64,000 nt of DNA, taken from positions 1 through 64,000 of the forward strand of contig JANQLU010000085.1 in NCBI GenBank assembly GCA_028280445.1, in the 5' to 3' direction. Position 1 is the stretch's first letter. Each line of letters opens with the position of its first letter. Source of the DNA: Pirellulaceae bacterium. Lineage in GTDB: Bacteria; Planctomycetota; Planctomycetia; Pirellulales; Pirellulaceae. Shown here one piece after another: positions 17,464 to 27,504 of this stretch. The notes beneath the pieces are model-generated. The model was not told the origin of the DNA, did not search any database, and saw only the letters and a program-made list of their open reading frames with translations. A program made the position numbers and the translations under genes.

Positions 17464-18150
17464 ATGCCTCTAAGACGAAAAGACGAAGAGCTGCTGGCTC
17501 CAGTCGTGACCAAAGACGAAAGTCTGCAAATTGCCAGTCTGTTTATTAATCTTGCGATTTTTGCCGTGTGCTTTGTCCTGGGTTGTTTTCTCGTCTATTA
17601 CGCGTATCGCCAACTGTGGATCAACTGGTCGGCCGAAAGCCAACCGGTACCCGTAGCCCTGCTGGATCTCGAACGGGGACAAGAACCTCCGGGACACCAT
17701 ATAAAACTTGACGAACATATCTCAATGGCCCGTGATCGGGTCGCAGACACCTATCCGATTTTTTCAACCGCTGGAACGGTCGTCGAAGACCACGTCGACT
17801 CGACTCCAGGCAACGAATTTGATTCCAGTTTGGACCAACTCAGATATCGAATGCGGAAAGTTCGGATTTTGGTGCGTAATAAATCGGGGCAGCGAAAAAG
17901 TGGCATCCATTTCGAAAGCAGTGTCCAAGGCATGATTGTCGGCCGAGCAACGGAACTGAATGTCGACAAAGCCCTGTATCAAAGACTCAACATCAAAAAC
18001 CCGGAAAACATCTACATTTTAGAAGTCGGCCGGAAACCGAATTCGCTCCCAGGCATTGTGATGGCAATCTGCGCAATCTTGTTTTTTGGTGTCGCGGGAT
18101 ATTTTGTCATTCCATTGTCAAAAAGTCTTTCCAAATTCGGGTATGAATAG
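17464..18150 (+). CDS. Conserved membrane protein, two transmembrane segments
   Basis: A 228-residue protein with a cytoplasmic charged start (MPLRRKDEELL), a transmembrane helix at about residues 27-50 and another near the end (residues 196-218, GIVMAICAILFFGVAGYFVI). The loop between them is about 145 residues and includes an extracytoplasmic-looking region with LDEHISMARDRVADTYPIFST. No known domain is recognised. The next gene is also a small membrane protein 57 bases downstream on the same strand, so they may share a transcript. Confidence 0.6.
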   Translation: MPLRRKDEELLAPVVTKDESLQIASLFINLAIFAVCFVLGCFLVYYAYRQLWINWSAESQPVPVALLDLERGQEPPGHHIKLDEHISMARDRVADTYPIFSTAGTVVEDHVDSTPGNEFDSSLDQLRYRMRKVRILVRNKSGQRKSGIHFESSVQGMIVGRATELNVDKALYQRLNIKNPENIYILEVGRKPNSLPGIVMAICAILFFGVAGYFVIPLSKSLSKFGYE

Positions 18151-18207
18151 TGAACCCTCGGGTCTCACAGAAATTGAACAAACCGCAGTACAAATCGAGA
18201 GAACATC

Positions 18208-18729
18208 ATGCCTTCTTACGCACTCACATTTGGCGCCTTGCTGATTGGCCTGGGATTGATCGGCTATTTCGGCGCAGGCGAGTCGAACAAACCGACAAAT
18301 GAAGCCAATCAGGCCAAGAAATCGGCCGACAAGTCTGACGACGCCAACAAAAAATCTGACGACGCCGACAAATCGGCCAAGTCCTCCGAAGCCAAATCCA
18401 AATCCAGTCGCACCGCGCTGATCCCTGCAGCCTTTGGCATATTGCTTGTGATGTGCGGTACATTGGGCCTGCAAAAAGAGTGGCGGAAACACGCCATGCA
18501 CGTCGCAGCGGCGATTGCCTTGCTCGGTGCCCTGGCAAGTCTTGGCCGACTCGCCATGAAGATCGGGCCATGGATCTCGGGCGATCCATCCGTCAACGGA
18601 AGGGCCATGTTTTTTCTGATTATGATGGGTGTCTTGTGCGCCGTTTATGTCGGACTTTCGGTGTACTCATTTATCGCTGCTCGCAAGGCACGTGAGGCGG
18701 CGGAATCGGTCAACAAGTCCGAGCCGTAA
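18208..18729 (+). CDS. Membrane protein with charged low-complexity insert
   Basis: A 173-residue protein. An N-terminal hydrophobic helix (residues 5-22) is followed by a Lys/Asp/Ser/Ala-rich low-complexity stretch (residues 25-68, repeated KSDDA-like units). Three further hydrophobic segments lie at about residues 70-87, 95-113 and 130-152. The repeat composition suggests a flexible linker. It lies 57 bases downstream of another membrane protein gene. Function unknown. A 250-base gap before sucA holds no gene I can see. Confidence 0.6.
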   Translation: MPSYALTFGALLIGLGLIGYFGAGESNKPTNEANQAKKSADKSDDANKKSDDADKSAKSSEAKSKSSRTALIPAAFGILLVMCGTLGLQKEWRKHAMHVAAAIALLGALASLGRLAMKIGPWISGDPSVNGRAMFFLIMMGVLCAVYVGLSVYSFIAARKAREAAESVNKSEP

Positions 18730-19006
18730 ATCGCTTGAGATGACGCTCAAAATTGGCAAATAAGGATATACCGTCACACGGTTATGCATTAAATTATCGT
18801 AATTGCTAATAGACTCGCGTCGCCTGGGACAGATTACCGACATCTTACGAAAGTGAAATGTTTACACTTGCCCCGTGAGTCCCTCCTGGCAACTATTCTG
18901 TCAGGCTGCAAACCGCCAATTAACGTCTTATTGCTGAATTTTCGATCTTTCGATCAACACAAAAAAACATTCACGATATGTGAAAACGAATGGGCTGAAA
19001 TACAGG

Positions 19007-21820
19007 ATGAACGTCTTTAGCCGAGCTTACGTCGATAGCCTATATCAAGAATTTCTCTCTGACCCGACGTCACTCCCCGATGAATGGCGTGAATATTTTG
19101 AATCGATGGGTTCTGACGACGATTCGCAACCGGCGTCCGTGACGATGCCAAAACGTACGGCGGCATCGGCTTCCGAAGCCCAATCGGTTGCGCAATTACA
19201 AGATCGCGTTGACCAACTGGTTCGCGGTTTCCGGGTCCGCGGCCATCTCGAAGCGAACATTGATCCACTGGGTCTGCCGCGACCGACCAATTGTGAGCTG
19301 AATCCCGAATCTTACGGGTTGCTCCCCAGTGATATGCAGAAAAAGTTTTCGGCGAGGACGATTTTTGGAGGCAATTTCAAAACTCTCGAAGAAATTGTTG
19401 ACCAACTTCGGCACACCTATTGCCGATCGATCGGTGCACAGTTTATGCACATCGACGATCGCGAAGTTCGTGATTGGTTGCAAAATCGAATGGAGGGCAG
19501 CAAAAACCGCATCGAACTGAGCCACGAGGTCCAGACGCGGATTCTGACCCGATTGACCGATGCCGTAATTTTTGAACAGTTCATGCGTAAAAAATACGTC
19601 GGCGCAAAAACGTTTTCGCTCGAAGGCGGCGAAACCCTGATTCCGCTGCTGGATTTGACGATCGAGCAAGCCGGAGCGCATGGCGTCGATGAAATCGTTC
19701 TGGGAATGGCGCACCGTGGACGACTCAACGTACTGGCAAACATCATGGGCAAACGCGCCCAAAATATTTTCTGGACATTTGATGATCCCAACCCAGAACA
19801 AAATCGTGGCCGCGGTGACGTTTTGTACCACATGGGATACAGCACGGACTGGAAAACCGCGACCGGCGAAGACGTCCATATTTCGCTGTGTTTTAACCCG
19901 AGCCACCTCGAATTTGTGAATCCGGTCGCCATTGGCCGTTGTCGCTCGAAACAGGATCGCATCAACGATTACCAGAATGAAAAAGTGATGACGATCCTGA
20001 TCCACGGCGATGCCGCTTTTGCCGGCGAAGGTGTCGTTCAGGAAACATTGAATTTGTCACAACTGAAAGGCTATCAGGTCGGCGGTACGATCCACGTAAT
20101 TTTGAACAACCAGATTGGATTTACGACGCCGTCGCCATTGAGTCGCTCGACAACGTATGCCAGTGACGTTGCCAAAATGCTGCAAATTCCGATCTTTCAC
20201 GTAAATGGCGAAGATCCCGAAGCGGTCGCGCAAGTTGTTCAGTTGTCGATGGATTTCCGGCAAGAGTTTCATCGGGATGTCGTCATCGATATGTACTGTT
20301 ACCGGCGACATGGACACAACGAAAGTGACGAACCTCGGTTCACGCAACCGTTGATGTATTCTTTGATCGACAAACGGCCAACGATTCGAGACAGTTATCT
20401 GAAGAGCCTGTTGAAGCTGCGAAAAATTACGCAAGAACAAGCGGACAAGATCGCTGAAGATCGACAACAAACTCTGGAACGCGAGTTTGAGTCGGCTAAA
20501 AAGGAAGAATTCACATCCGACGATCAAACCATGACCGGCTACTGGAATGGTTACTACGGAGGATTCGAGCGAACGGACGACGAAGTCGACACGACGGTCC
20601 CGATTGGCAAACTGACTTATGCCCTCGATCGTTTGACAACTTTGCCGGATGATTTCACGCTCAACTCCAAACTCAAAATGGTGTTCAAACGCCGCAAAGA
20701 TATGGCGGCGGGAAAATCCCCGGTAGATTGGGCCACTGCCGAACTGGCGGCCATGGCAACTTTGGCGCTCGATGGGCACCCGATACGAATTTCAGGCCAG
20801 GACACCGGACGCGGAACGTTCAGCCAGCGGCATGCCGAACTGCATGACATGGAAGGCGGCTTTGATTACATTCCGATGCAACATTTGTCGGACGACCAGG
20901 CTCAAGTAGATATTATTAATAGCCCGTTGAGTGAAACTGCTGTCCTCGGTTTTGAATACGGTTACAGTTTGGATCATCCCGAAGCGTTTGTGGGCTGGGA
21001 AGCTCAATTCGGCGATTTTTACAATGTCGCACAAGTCATTGTCGATCAATTTATCGCCAGTGCCGAAGACAAATGGAATCGCCTCAGCGGCCTGGTGATG
21101 TTGCTGCCGCACGGCTTCGAAGGTGCCGGCCCGGAACATTGTAGCGCCCGCATGGAACGGTTTCTCATGCTGACGGCAGAACACAATATGCAGATCGTCA
21201 ATGCGACGACCTCGGCACAGTATTTCCACCTGCTGCGCCGACAGGTCCTGCGTCCTTGGCGAAAACCATTGATCGTATTTACGCCCAAAAGTTTGTTGCG
21301 TGAACCGTTGGTGGCGTCGCCACTCGAACAATTTACAACAGGCTCGTTCCAACGCGTGCTCGCCGATCCCGATGACAACCAGTTGGGAATTCCGCAACGA
21401 ATTCTGCTGGCGACGGGCAAGGTGGCCGTTGATCTGATTAAAGAACGTCGTGAACAATCTCGGACCGACGTTGCCATCGTTCGTCTGGAACAATTGTATC
21501 CGCTGCCCGAGCAACAACTCGAAGAAGTTTTGAGCCAATATCCCGATGGTACACCGGTCTACTGGGTTCAAGAGGAGCCCAAAAACATGGGCGCTTGGGC
21601 ATTTATCAAATTCCATTTTGGTAACAACCTGTTTGGACGTTGGCCAATTGAGCCCATCACACGTCCCGAGTCCGCCAGTCCTTCGACGGGCTCCAAGAAA
21701 ACACATAAAATCGAACAGACCGAGTTGATCACCCAGGCATTGGGAAGTTCGTCTGTCGAATCTGTTCCTTCGGCCAACGGCCAATCTGGCGAAGTCAAAT
21801 TGAAAATTCGTTCTTCATAA
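19007..21820 (+). CDS. sucA: 2-oxoglutarate dehydrogenase E1 component
   Basis: About 937 residues, full length for the E1 (thiamine diphosphate) subunit of the 2-oxoglutarate dehydrogenase complex. The N-terminal YVDSLYQEFLSDPTSLPDEW is the segment typical of SucA/OdhA. MAHRGRLNVLANIM and HGDAAFAGEGVVQETLNLS are the E1 active-site and ThDP/Mg motifs. The C-terminal pyrimidine domain has GQDTGRGTFSQRHA and the LPHGFEGAGPEHCSAR segment. I used ATG 19007 because its N-terminus fits the family best; GTG 18980 is an alternative nine codons longer, and neither has a clear ribosome-binding site. sucB follows 21 bases later. Confidence 0.95.
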   Translation: MNVFSRAYVDSLYQEFLSDPTSLPDEWREYFESMGSDDDSQPASVTMPKRTAASASEAQSVAQLQDRVDQLVRGFRVRGHLEANIDPLGLPRPTNCELNPESYGLLPSDMQKKFSARTIFGGNFKTLEEIVDQLRHTYCRSIGAQFMHIDDREVRDWLQNRMEGSKNRIELSHEVQTRILTRLTDAVIFEQFMRKKYVGAKTFSLEGGETLIPLLDLTIEQAGAHGVDEIVLGMAHRGRLNVLANIMGKRAQNIFWTFDDPNPEQNRGRGDVLYHMGYSTDWKTATGEDVHISLCFNPSHLEFVNPVAIGRCRSKQDRINDYQNEKVMTILIHGDAAFAGEGVVQETLNLSQLKGYQVGGTIHVILNNQIGFTTPSPLSRSTTYASDVAKMLQIPIFHVNGEDPEAVAQVVQLSMDFRQEFHRDVVIDMYCYRRHGHNESDEPRFTQPLMYSLIDKRPTIRDSYLKSLLKLRKITQEQADKIAEDRQQTLEREFESAKKEEFTSDDQTMTGYWNGYYGGFERTDDEVDTTVPIGKLTYALDRLTTLPDDFTLNSKLKMVFKRRKDMAAGKSPVDWATAELAAMATLALDGHPIRISGQDTGRGTFSQRHAELHDMEGGFDYIPMQHLSDDQAQVDIINSPLSETAVLGFEYGYSLDHPEAFVGWEAQFGDFYNVAQVIVDQFIASAEDKWNRLSGLVMLLPHGFEGAGPEHCSARMERFLMLTAEHNMQIVNATTSAQYFHLLRRQVLRPWRKPLIVFTPKSLLREPLVASPLEQFTTGSFQRVLADPDDNQLGIPQRILLATGKVAVDLIKERREQSRTDVAIVRLEQLYPLPEQQLEEVLSQYPDGTPVYWVQEEPKNMGAWAFIKFHFGNNLFGRWPIEPITRPESASPSTGSKKTHKIEQTELITQALGSSSVESVPSANGQSGEVKLKIRSS

Positions 21821-21841
21821 ATCTGAATCAACGAGCAGATC

Positions 21842-23083
21842 ATGATTGAAATTACGGTGCCCGAATTGGGTGAATCGATCCAGGAAGTCCAAGTCGCAAC
21901 CTGGTTTAAAAAAGAAGGCGAGTTCGTCAAAAAAGACGAAGATCTCGTCGAGTTGGAATCTGAAAAAGCGTCCCAGGCATTGCCTGCGCCCGAGTCAGGT
22001 ATCCTCGGCTCGATCAAAGTGCCCGAAGGAGAATTCGCGCAAGTGGGCGATGTTCTGGCTGTGATGGAAAAAGCTGATGCTCCTGTCCCCGTGACCACCG
22101 ACGGTACACCAGAAACGCCTTCGGCGCCGGCCGCAGAGGCACCCAATGGCTCAACTGAATCCATCATCATGCCGGCTGCGCAGCGGATGTTGCACGAATA
22201 CAAAATCTCGGCGGACGCCATAACTGCCAGTGGCCCCGGCGGTCGGCTGCTCAAAGAAGACGTTCAGGCATTTATTGAGAAAAATAATTTGTCGCCGGGC
22301 GGACAACCTGCCGGTTCGCCGCCCAAAGCGGAAAGTGAAGCTGAAGCGCAATGGGTCCAAGCACTTTCCGAAATCGGAATTCACCGCGAAGAAACGGTGA
22401 AGCCGATGAGCATGATTCGACGAACCATCGCCAAACGTCTCGTCGAAGCTCAGAATTCCGCAGCGCTGCTGACGACGTTTAACGAAATTGACATGGAGCC
22501 GGTCATGTCGCTTCGTAAAAAATACAAAGAACCGTTTCTCGACAAACACGGGGTCAAGCTCGGCTTTATGAGCTTTTTCGCCAAAGCGTCCGTCGAGGCT
22601 TTGCGGCGGTTCCCGGCAATCAATTCCGAAATTCGCGGCAATGATGTCGTTTCAAGAAATTACTATGACATCGGCATCGCGATCGGTGGTGGGAAAGGAC
22701 TCGTTGTCCCCGTCATTCGCAACGTCGAAAAAATCAGCTTTGCCGACATCGAGCGCCAAATCGGACGGTTCGCCGCACTCGCACAGGAAAACAAAATCAA
22801 ACCTGCGGACCTCGAAGGCGGAACATTCACGATCAGCAACGGAGGAGTTTACGGCTCGCTGCTTTCGACTCCGATTGTCAATCCTCCGCAAAGCGGCATC
22901 CTCGGTTTGCACTCGATTCAACAACGACCAGTAGCCGTCGACGGCCAAGTCGTGATTCGACCGATGATGTATATCGCGTTGTCTTATGATCATCGCATCG
23001 TCGATGGGCGCGAAGCGGTCGGCTTTTTGCGAACAGTCAAAGAGGTTCTCGAAGAACCCGCCCGTCTGTTCCTGGAAGTTTAA
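21842..23083 (+). CDS. sucB: Dihydrolipoyllysine succinyltransferase E2 component
   Basis: A 413-residue E2 subunit. It has one lipoyl domain (residues 1-80; lipoylated Lys in ELESEKASQ). A Pro/Ala linker follows, then the peripheral-subunit-binding domain (about residues 105-142, [31 protein letters not shown]). The catalytic domain ends with the [16 protein letters not shown] active-site motif (His and Asp of DHRxxDG). It transfers the succinyl group to CoA in the TCA-cycle complex and is clearly cotranscribed with sucA. The E3 (lipoamide dehydrogenase) gene is not in this window. A family B repeat begins immediately after the stop codon. Confidence 0.95.
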   Translation: MIEITVPELGESIQEVQVATWFKKEGEFVKKDEDLVELESEKASQALPAPESGILGSIKVPEGEFAQVGDVLAVMEKADAPVPVTTDGTPETPSAPAAEAPNGSTESIIMPAAQRMLHEYKISADAITASGPGGRLLKEDVQAFIEKNNLSPGGQPAGSPPKAESEAEAQWVQALSEIGIHREETVKPMSMIRRTIAKRLVEAQNSAALLTTFNEIDMEPVMSLRKKYKEPFLDKHGVKLGFMSFFAKASVEALRRFPAINSEIRGNDVVSRNYYDIGIAIGGGKGLVVPVIRNVEKISFADIERQIGRFAALAQENKIKPADLEGGTFTISNGGVYGSLLSTPIVNPPQSGILGLHSIQQRPVAVDGQVVIRPMMYIALSYDHRIVDGREAVGFLRTVKEVLEEPARLFLEV

Positions 23084-23084
23084 C

Positions 23085-23138
23085 GTAGGGCCAGTTCCCA
23101 CCGGCCGATCTACAATCGGCGGTAGGAATCGGCCCTAG
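23085..23138. repeat. Family B inverted repeat
   Basis: Somewhat degenerate B copy (GTAGGGCCAGTTCCCACCGG... AATCGGCCCTAG) beginning one base after the sucB stop codon. Confidence 0.85.
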
Positions 23139-23159
23139 CTGCGAGAAGGCAAGGCTATT

Positions 23160-23228
23160 GTGAGCGGCGAGGCGCTAGCCGCCGGTACGAAGCGCAAAAG
23201 AACCGGCGGCTAGCGCCTTGCCGCTCAC
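23160..23228. repeat. Family A palindrome
   Basis: GTGAGCGGCGAGGCGCTAGC pairs with GCTAGCGCCTTGCCGCTCAC around GAAGCGCAAAAG. It lies between convergent genes, between a B copy and a D copy. Confidence 0.95.
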
Positions 23229-23250
23229 GGAATCAGGTTCCAACCAAATC

Positions 23251-23330
23251 GTAAGCGCGAAGCGTGAGCGAGGGACCGGAAACCACACAAATGTGTATCC
23301 AACGTCGTCCCTCGCTCACGCTTCGGGTTG
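23251..23330. repeat. Family D inverted repeat overlapping a gene 3' end
   Basis: The left arm at 23253-23277 (AAGCGCGAAGCGTGAGCGAG...) pairs with the right arm at 23307-23329. The right arm runs into the epimerase gene and supplies its last codons and TGA stop (23316-23318). Confidence 0.85.
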
Positions 23331-24275
23331 CGATTTTGAAACGCTGCACAAATCCTGGAGCGCGTTCGAAAGCTCTGGAAACTGAAAATCAAACCCCTCA
23401 TCCACCAACCGTTTGGGCAAAACGTATCGACCGTAAATTGCCAGCTCGGGGTCCGTTCGAAAAATGTAATGCGCGCCGATGCGAACCATCATTTCCGTGG
23501 CTGGTAAACCAATCGGCATCCGCATTGCCCGGCGGAGTGTTCTCATAAATTCAACTTGGCTTACGGGATTGGGCGATGATGCGATATACATGCCTTGCAT
23601 CGACGGATCGGTCAGTGCTCGTTCGAATATTCGGTTCATATCGTTTTCATGCAGCCAGCTCATCCCTTGTTGACCACGTCCCACGCGGCCACCCAATCCG
23701 AAACGCGTGATAGACTTTAAACGGGCCAGTGCTCCGCCACCGACGCCTCGGTTTCGCCCTACGACAAAACTGGTTCGCAAAATCACCGAACGCTGCTCGG
23801 GCAAAACCGATTCGGCGTACGCTTGCTCCCATGCCTGGCCGACGGTTGGAGCCAACCCGGTACCAACCGCCGACTCTTCGGTGCAACGAACGGTTGGTGG
23901 ATCACCGTAAATATGCGCCGTACTCATCTGCACCCAGACCGGTGGCGGGTTTTTGAGTTGCCGCATCGCGCGTCCCAAAACGCGTGTTGATTCGACACGG
24001 GAACGCAAGATTTCATCTTGATGATCGGGCGTTTTGATACAATCGACCGTCCGGCCTGTCAGATTGACGATACCATCAGCATTTTCCAACGCGGCAACCC
24101 AATCGCCGATTTCAACGGCATCCCACCGAGCGTGGCTCCAGGGGCCATCGATTCTGGGTGCACTGCGCGAAACCAGAATCACTTTGTCGCCACGTTCTGA
24201 AAGATGATATGCCAGGGAAACACCCAGAAATCCACTTCCACCGGCAATGACATAAGTTTTACGAGCAACGGTCAC
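23316..24275 (-). CDS. TIGR01777-type NAD-dependent epimerase
   Basis: About 319 residues of the short-chain/extended SDR fold. [18 protein letters not shown] is the Rossmann dinucleotide motif, [13 protein letters not shown] follows the usual family pattern, and [11 protein letters not shown] holds the residues around the active site. The [15 protein letters not shown] segment is typical of the TIGR01777/YfcH group. The precise substrate of this group is unsettled. The start was placed at GTG 24275 after AAGGTGG; GTG 24284 or TTG 24302 are alternatives. The C-terminal residues are encoded by a family D repeat arm. Confidence 0.8.
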   Translation of the reverse strand: MTVARKTYVIAGGSGFLGVSLAYHLSERGDKVILVSRSAPRIDGPWSHARWDAVEIGDWVAALENADGIVNLTGRTVDCIKTPDHQDEILRSRVESTRVLGRAMRQLKNPPPVWVQMSTAHIYGDPPTVRCTEESAVGTGLAPTVGQAWEQAYAESVLPEQRSVILRTSFVVGRNRGVGGGALARLKSITRFGLGGRVGRGQQGMSWLHENDMNRIFERALTDPSMQGMYIASSPNPVSQVEFMRTLRRAMRMPIGLPATEMMVRIGAHYIFRTDPELAIYGRYVLPKRLVDEGFDFQFPELSNALQDLCSVSKSQPEA

Positions 24276-24403
24276 ATTTGCCACCTTTTCATTAGGGCAC
24301 AAAAAATTGCTGTCTCAGATGCCCTATTTATTCAACTGCAAAACCATCCTGCAGATAACGAGTGTTGAGTTGGCTGTGCCTCGATTGATGTCCAAACTGG
24401 TTT

Positions 24404-24689
24404 GGGAGGGCGAGGCTCCTGCCGAGCCGCGGGTGTGTCAGTGTCGTATTGCGGGTGTGTCGTATTGGTTTTGCGAGTTGTCATTGGCTCGACGCGTGTG
24501 TCGTATCAGCTCGCCCCTCCGCGTACCACTGGTTATGCCAGCGGCATGGTTTAATAGTGGTCGTTAAGTTACGTCAGTAAAAAACCATTGTTGATGAGTA
24601 AATCACTGGCAAAGCCAGTGGCACCCAACCGCGAGGCCTGCCGAGCCGCGGGTGTGCTGTATTGGCTCGGCGGGAGCCTCGCCCTCCCG
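24404..24689. repeat. Repeat cluster: C, E, C fragments, C
   Basis: C unit at 24404-24428, family E element at 24524-24626 (CCACTGGTTATGCCAG... CACTGGCAAAGCCAGTGGCA), a partial C at 24631-24651 and a full C at 24664-24689. This accounts for most of the 477-base gap between two minus-strand genes; no gene was seen. Confidence 0.8.
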
Positions 24690-24752
24690 AATTTGCCCTC
24701 TCGACATTCAACCGAAACGCTTCCATGTTGATTTTTGGGCACTCATCGTATG

Positions 24753-25487
24753 TCAGCTGGTCAATCGAAAACCGAAATAATTCATTCCTCGAATTTCAGA
24801 CCGATGGAAAACCTCAAAACCTTGAGACTCAGCAAAATGAACAAGCTCGTCAGGCGATAGCCGAAGTTTGGGATAACAACTGACAGACATTTTCCAAACA
24901 TCGTCAGACCGTTGGTGAATGATGTCGTGTACGATAACCGTCGCCGCGTGATACTCAAGAAAACATGTATGGATTCGATTTTCGTCTGCTCGCACTGGAA
25001 TAAATCGGTCGACGCCGCCCGGGGTCGCAGACGTGTAGTCGCGAAATGACAGACAGAGAATTCCACCGTCCACTAAACATTGCTTTGCGTTTGAAATCAA
25101 TTGATGTACGTCGCTGATGTTTTCCAAATGTGTCAGCGTATCTCCCATGCAAACGATGACTGCAGCGCGGTCATCCAGGTGATCTGGAAATTTTCGCAAA
25201 TCACCTTGAATTGGCACAATCGACTGGTCGGTAATCCACTGGCGAAGTTCCAAAAGTAAATGTTGGGACGTATCGATAGCGACAACATGGAACCCAAGTC
25301 GGGCGAGCGGTATCGCCTGAATTCCATGACCACAACCGAGATCAACTGCAATTCTTGAGTGGTCCGTTGACAGATTCAGCGACTCAAAGAATTGTTGTTG
25401 AAGTTGACATGCGGATTCAAAATCGCCCACCATCCAGGAATAGATCGGTGCAAGATGTTTCTCATAATGTTCAAAAGTTGATGTCAT
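24753..25487 (-). CDS. SAM-dependent methyltransferase
   Basis: About 244 residues with a class I methyltransferase fold. IAVDLGCGHGIQAIPLARLGFHVVAID holds motif I (DLGCGHG) and the acidic ribose-binding residue. The next motifs are IVPIQGDLRKFP and VIVCMGDTLTHL, and a LVDGGILCLSFRDYT segment follows. The N-terminus has a Tyr-rich helical part (FEHYEKHLAPIYSWM). The substrate is unknown; a small-molecule acceptor is likely. ATG 25487 was chosen over TTG 25502. It is a single-gene unit flanked on both sides by repeats. Confidence 0.85.
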   Translation of the reverse strand: MTSTFEHYEKHLAPIYSWMVGDFESACQLQQQFFESLNLSTDHSRIAVDLGCGHGIQAIPLARLGFHVVAIDTSQHLLLELRQWITDQSIVPIQGDLRKFPDHLDDRAAVIVCMGDTLTHLENISDVHQLISNAKQCLVDGGILCLSFRDYTSATPGGVDRFIPVRADENRIHTCFLEYHAATVIVHDIIHQRSDDVWKMSVSCYPKLRLSPDELVHFAESQGFEVFHRSEIRGMNYFGFRLTS

Positions 25488-25540
25488 TGATCTCGAAACC
25501 AATTTGAGAAAAAACTATTGGCGATGTTTTAGCGTATGAA

Positions 25541-25740
25541 GGCGAGGTTCGGGAGGGCGAGGTTCGGGAGGGCGAGGCTCCTGCCGAGCCAATGGGACGC
25601 ACGCGCTGAACGGATACAACAACCTAACGAGCCAATACGACGAAACCGCGGCTCGGCAGGAGCCTGATCCTGTGAGCGGCAAGGCGCTAGCCGCCGGTTC
25701 GTCAGCGCTTCGTACCGGCGGCTAGCGCCTTGCCGCTCAC
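25541..25740. repeat. Tandem C units followed by family A palindrome
   Basis: Three head-to-tail units of about 15 bases (gggagggcgaggttc) lie at 25541-25590 and end CTCCTGCCGAGCC. A second C fragment is at 25650-25665. A family A palindrome at 25672-25740 ends 3 bases from the stop codon of the next minus-strand gene. Confidence 0.9.
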
Positions 25741-25743
25741 GAT

Positions 25744-26175
25744 CTATTGTTCAGTCAACCCTCTCAACACATCGAGTCGATTGCGGGGCGTATCTGGATT
25801 GAGAAACTCCGGAATCGTTTGCGAAGTGCGTTTGGGACGATTGAGATAACTGACGGGCCACTCGGCGATGCGACGTTTTTTGATATGCACATAACGGCCG
25901 GGTTCTGGCTCGTCGATATACTCTTCTTGCACAATCAACGCCAAAGGTTCTTCAGCGCCGATGGTCAAAGTCGAGAATGCCAATGCGTCTTCGTAAGTTT
26001 CAAAGGCGTAGTAGTAATCATCACCGTCTGCTTCGTCCGGTGCTCCGGCCTCGGGGTGGCACCAGACTCGATATTCGAGCACCGAATCCCAAACATATCC
26101 GCCGCCAGCATCTGCCAGTGCGGCATAAGTGCCGACTTTTGCTGGGTCCAAAACCGGAGGGTATTGGTACATCAT
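25744..26175 (-). CDS. Conserved hypothetical protein (YVWDSVLEYRVWCHP type)
   Basis: A 143-residue soluble protein with a compact conserved core: YVWDSVLEYRVWCHPEAG, DGDDYYYAFETYEDALAFS and PGRYVHIKKRRIAEWPVSYL. I have seen this pattern in proteins from several proteobacterial and planctomycete genomes, sometimes fused or annotated next to GNAT domains, but I do not know its activity. It starts ATG-ATG with GAGGA upstream. There is no signal peptide. Function not assigned. Confidence 0.75.
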   Translation of the reverse strand: MMYQYPPVLDPAKVGTYAALADAGGGYVWDSVLEYRVWCHPEAGAPDEADGDDYYYAFETYEDALAFSTLTIGAEEPLALIVQEEYIDEPEPGRYVHIKKRRIAEWPVSYLNRPKRTSQTIPEFLNPDTPRNRLDVLRGLTEQ

Positions 26176-26342
26176 TTTTGGTCCTCACCGTTCAAGCGAA
26201 CGTGCCGACTGTCCAAACCATTGTAAAGGTTTTATCTTCGCGCCCAACAGAAAAGCCGAATAAACCAAATGTCCGCTTGGGCGTAATTCGAGTTTTTTGA
26301 ACTCCAAAGCAAATTTTTCGACCATTGTCGACGAGGCACTTG

Positions 26343-26380
26343 AAAAAAAAGAGGTATGACACATGGATCATAACCTCTTC
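26343..26380 (-). terminator. Rho-independent terminator
   Basis: On the minus strand, AGAGGTTATGA pairs with TCATACCTCT and is followed by a run of eight T. It sits 33 bases past the HDOD gene stop codon. Confidence 0.75.
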
Positions 26381-26412
26381 GTTGCACGTATTGCGTCGGT
26401 GAAAATGGTTAG

Positions 26413-27267
26413 CTAATTGCCGATGGCATCCATCGTTTCTTCATAAGTAGTAGCGGCTTGCTCAAGTATTTCACCCAGTTCATCTTGGCTGACACCTAAG
26501 TACTGTTGGGCGGGCTCCAACATATCTTGAGCGACTGTCGAACCGATCCCGTGTTGTCTGGCGAGCCCGTCAGCTAAATGAATCAGTTTCGACAATTCGC
26601 TTCCCGATTGGTCGGCTTCCGGTTCGTGATGGTATCGGATCGCGAATTTGATTTCGTCTGAAATCGGCCACGTCACGGCCATCCGCAAACCCACCTCTGC
26701 GTGATCGACACCGCAGAGGTTTTTTTCTTTTTCGAGCAATTCCATTCCGGAACACGATAACATAAGACCTGGGTATTCACTGGGAATGACGTCTAAAAAC
26801 AGAATTTTACCGACGTCATGAAAAATTCCCGACAAAAACGCAGAGTCCGGATCAACCGATTCTGCGGAACTGGCCAGACAGCGGGCAACGGTCGCACAGC
26901 CGAGTGAATGATTCCACAATGCCTCACTGGTATTTTTCGACGATTTGTCGCCGACGATGACCGTTCCTGCATAAGTCAAAGCCAGATTTTTTAACGGGTT
27001 GTGACCCAACATGGCGACCGCTTGTTTGATCGATTTAATTTCGCTGGCAAATCCAAACATCGGGCTATTAACCATTCGCAAAATTCGCGCAGACAGTCCT
27101 GCGTCCTGTTCGATGATTTTTTCGTAATCTGCAATACTTGTCTCGGGGTCTTTGATGGCCGAGAGCAATTGACTCACGGATGTCGGAAATGGCCGAATTT
27201 CATGGCCGTCGTCTATTTTTTTCTGTATTGATTCTGCGATTGGTGAGCTATTTTCAGATTTTAACAT
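26413..27267 (-). CDS. HDOD domain protein
   Basis: A 284-residue single-domain HDOD protein. IRPFPTSVSQLLSAIKDPETSIADYEKIIEQDAGLSARILRMVNSPMFGF is the family N-terminus. SGIFHDVGKILFL retains the HD pair and AIRYHHEP a further His pair, which many HDOD proteins have lost. HDOD proteins usually act as regulatory modules in signalling; catalysis is rarely shown. There is no receiver or diguanylate-cyclase domain attached. ATG 27267 is the only good start. A terminator follows the gene. Confidence 0.85.
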   Translation of the reverse strand: MLKSENSSPIAESIQKKIDDGHEIRPFPTSVSQLLSAIKDPETSIADYEKIIEQDAGLSARILRMVNSPMFGFASEIKSIKQAVAMLGHNPLKNLALTYAGTVIVGDKSSKNTSEALWNHSLGCATVARCLASSAESVDPDSAFLSGIFHDVGKILFLDVIPSEYPGLMLSCSGMELLEKEKNLCGVDHAEVGLRMAVTWPISDEIKFAIRYHHEPEADQSGSELSKLIHLADGLARQHGIGSTVAQDMLEPAQQYLGVSQDELGEILEQAATTYEETMDAIGN

Positions 27268-27504
27268 TCGCGACTCGATTTTTGGTGAAGTAGATTGCCG
27301 TACGATGAGTACCAGATTCAGTTGCGAGCATGGGCGTCATAATCGCATCGAATCATTCCTGGCAAACTTGCAAGGTTTTTTGGCAAGTTGCGCGTTACGG
27401 AAAGCGTCAGACAACATCGGATCGTCCGTCGCATTTTGCAAGGCTTGAAACGTCGTTACCGCGGTGAATATTCGCGCCCGGTTTCTTCGACAATCAAGTG
27501 GCCT

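Noticed and set aside
18730..19006. Possible RNA gene upstream of sucA
   Set aside because: No tRNA fold, rRNA motif or known riboswitch could be recognised in the 277 bases.
24307..24567. 86-codon plus-strand frame
   Set aside because: Much of it is family C and E repeat sequence, with no domain.
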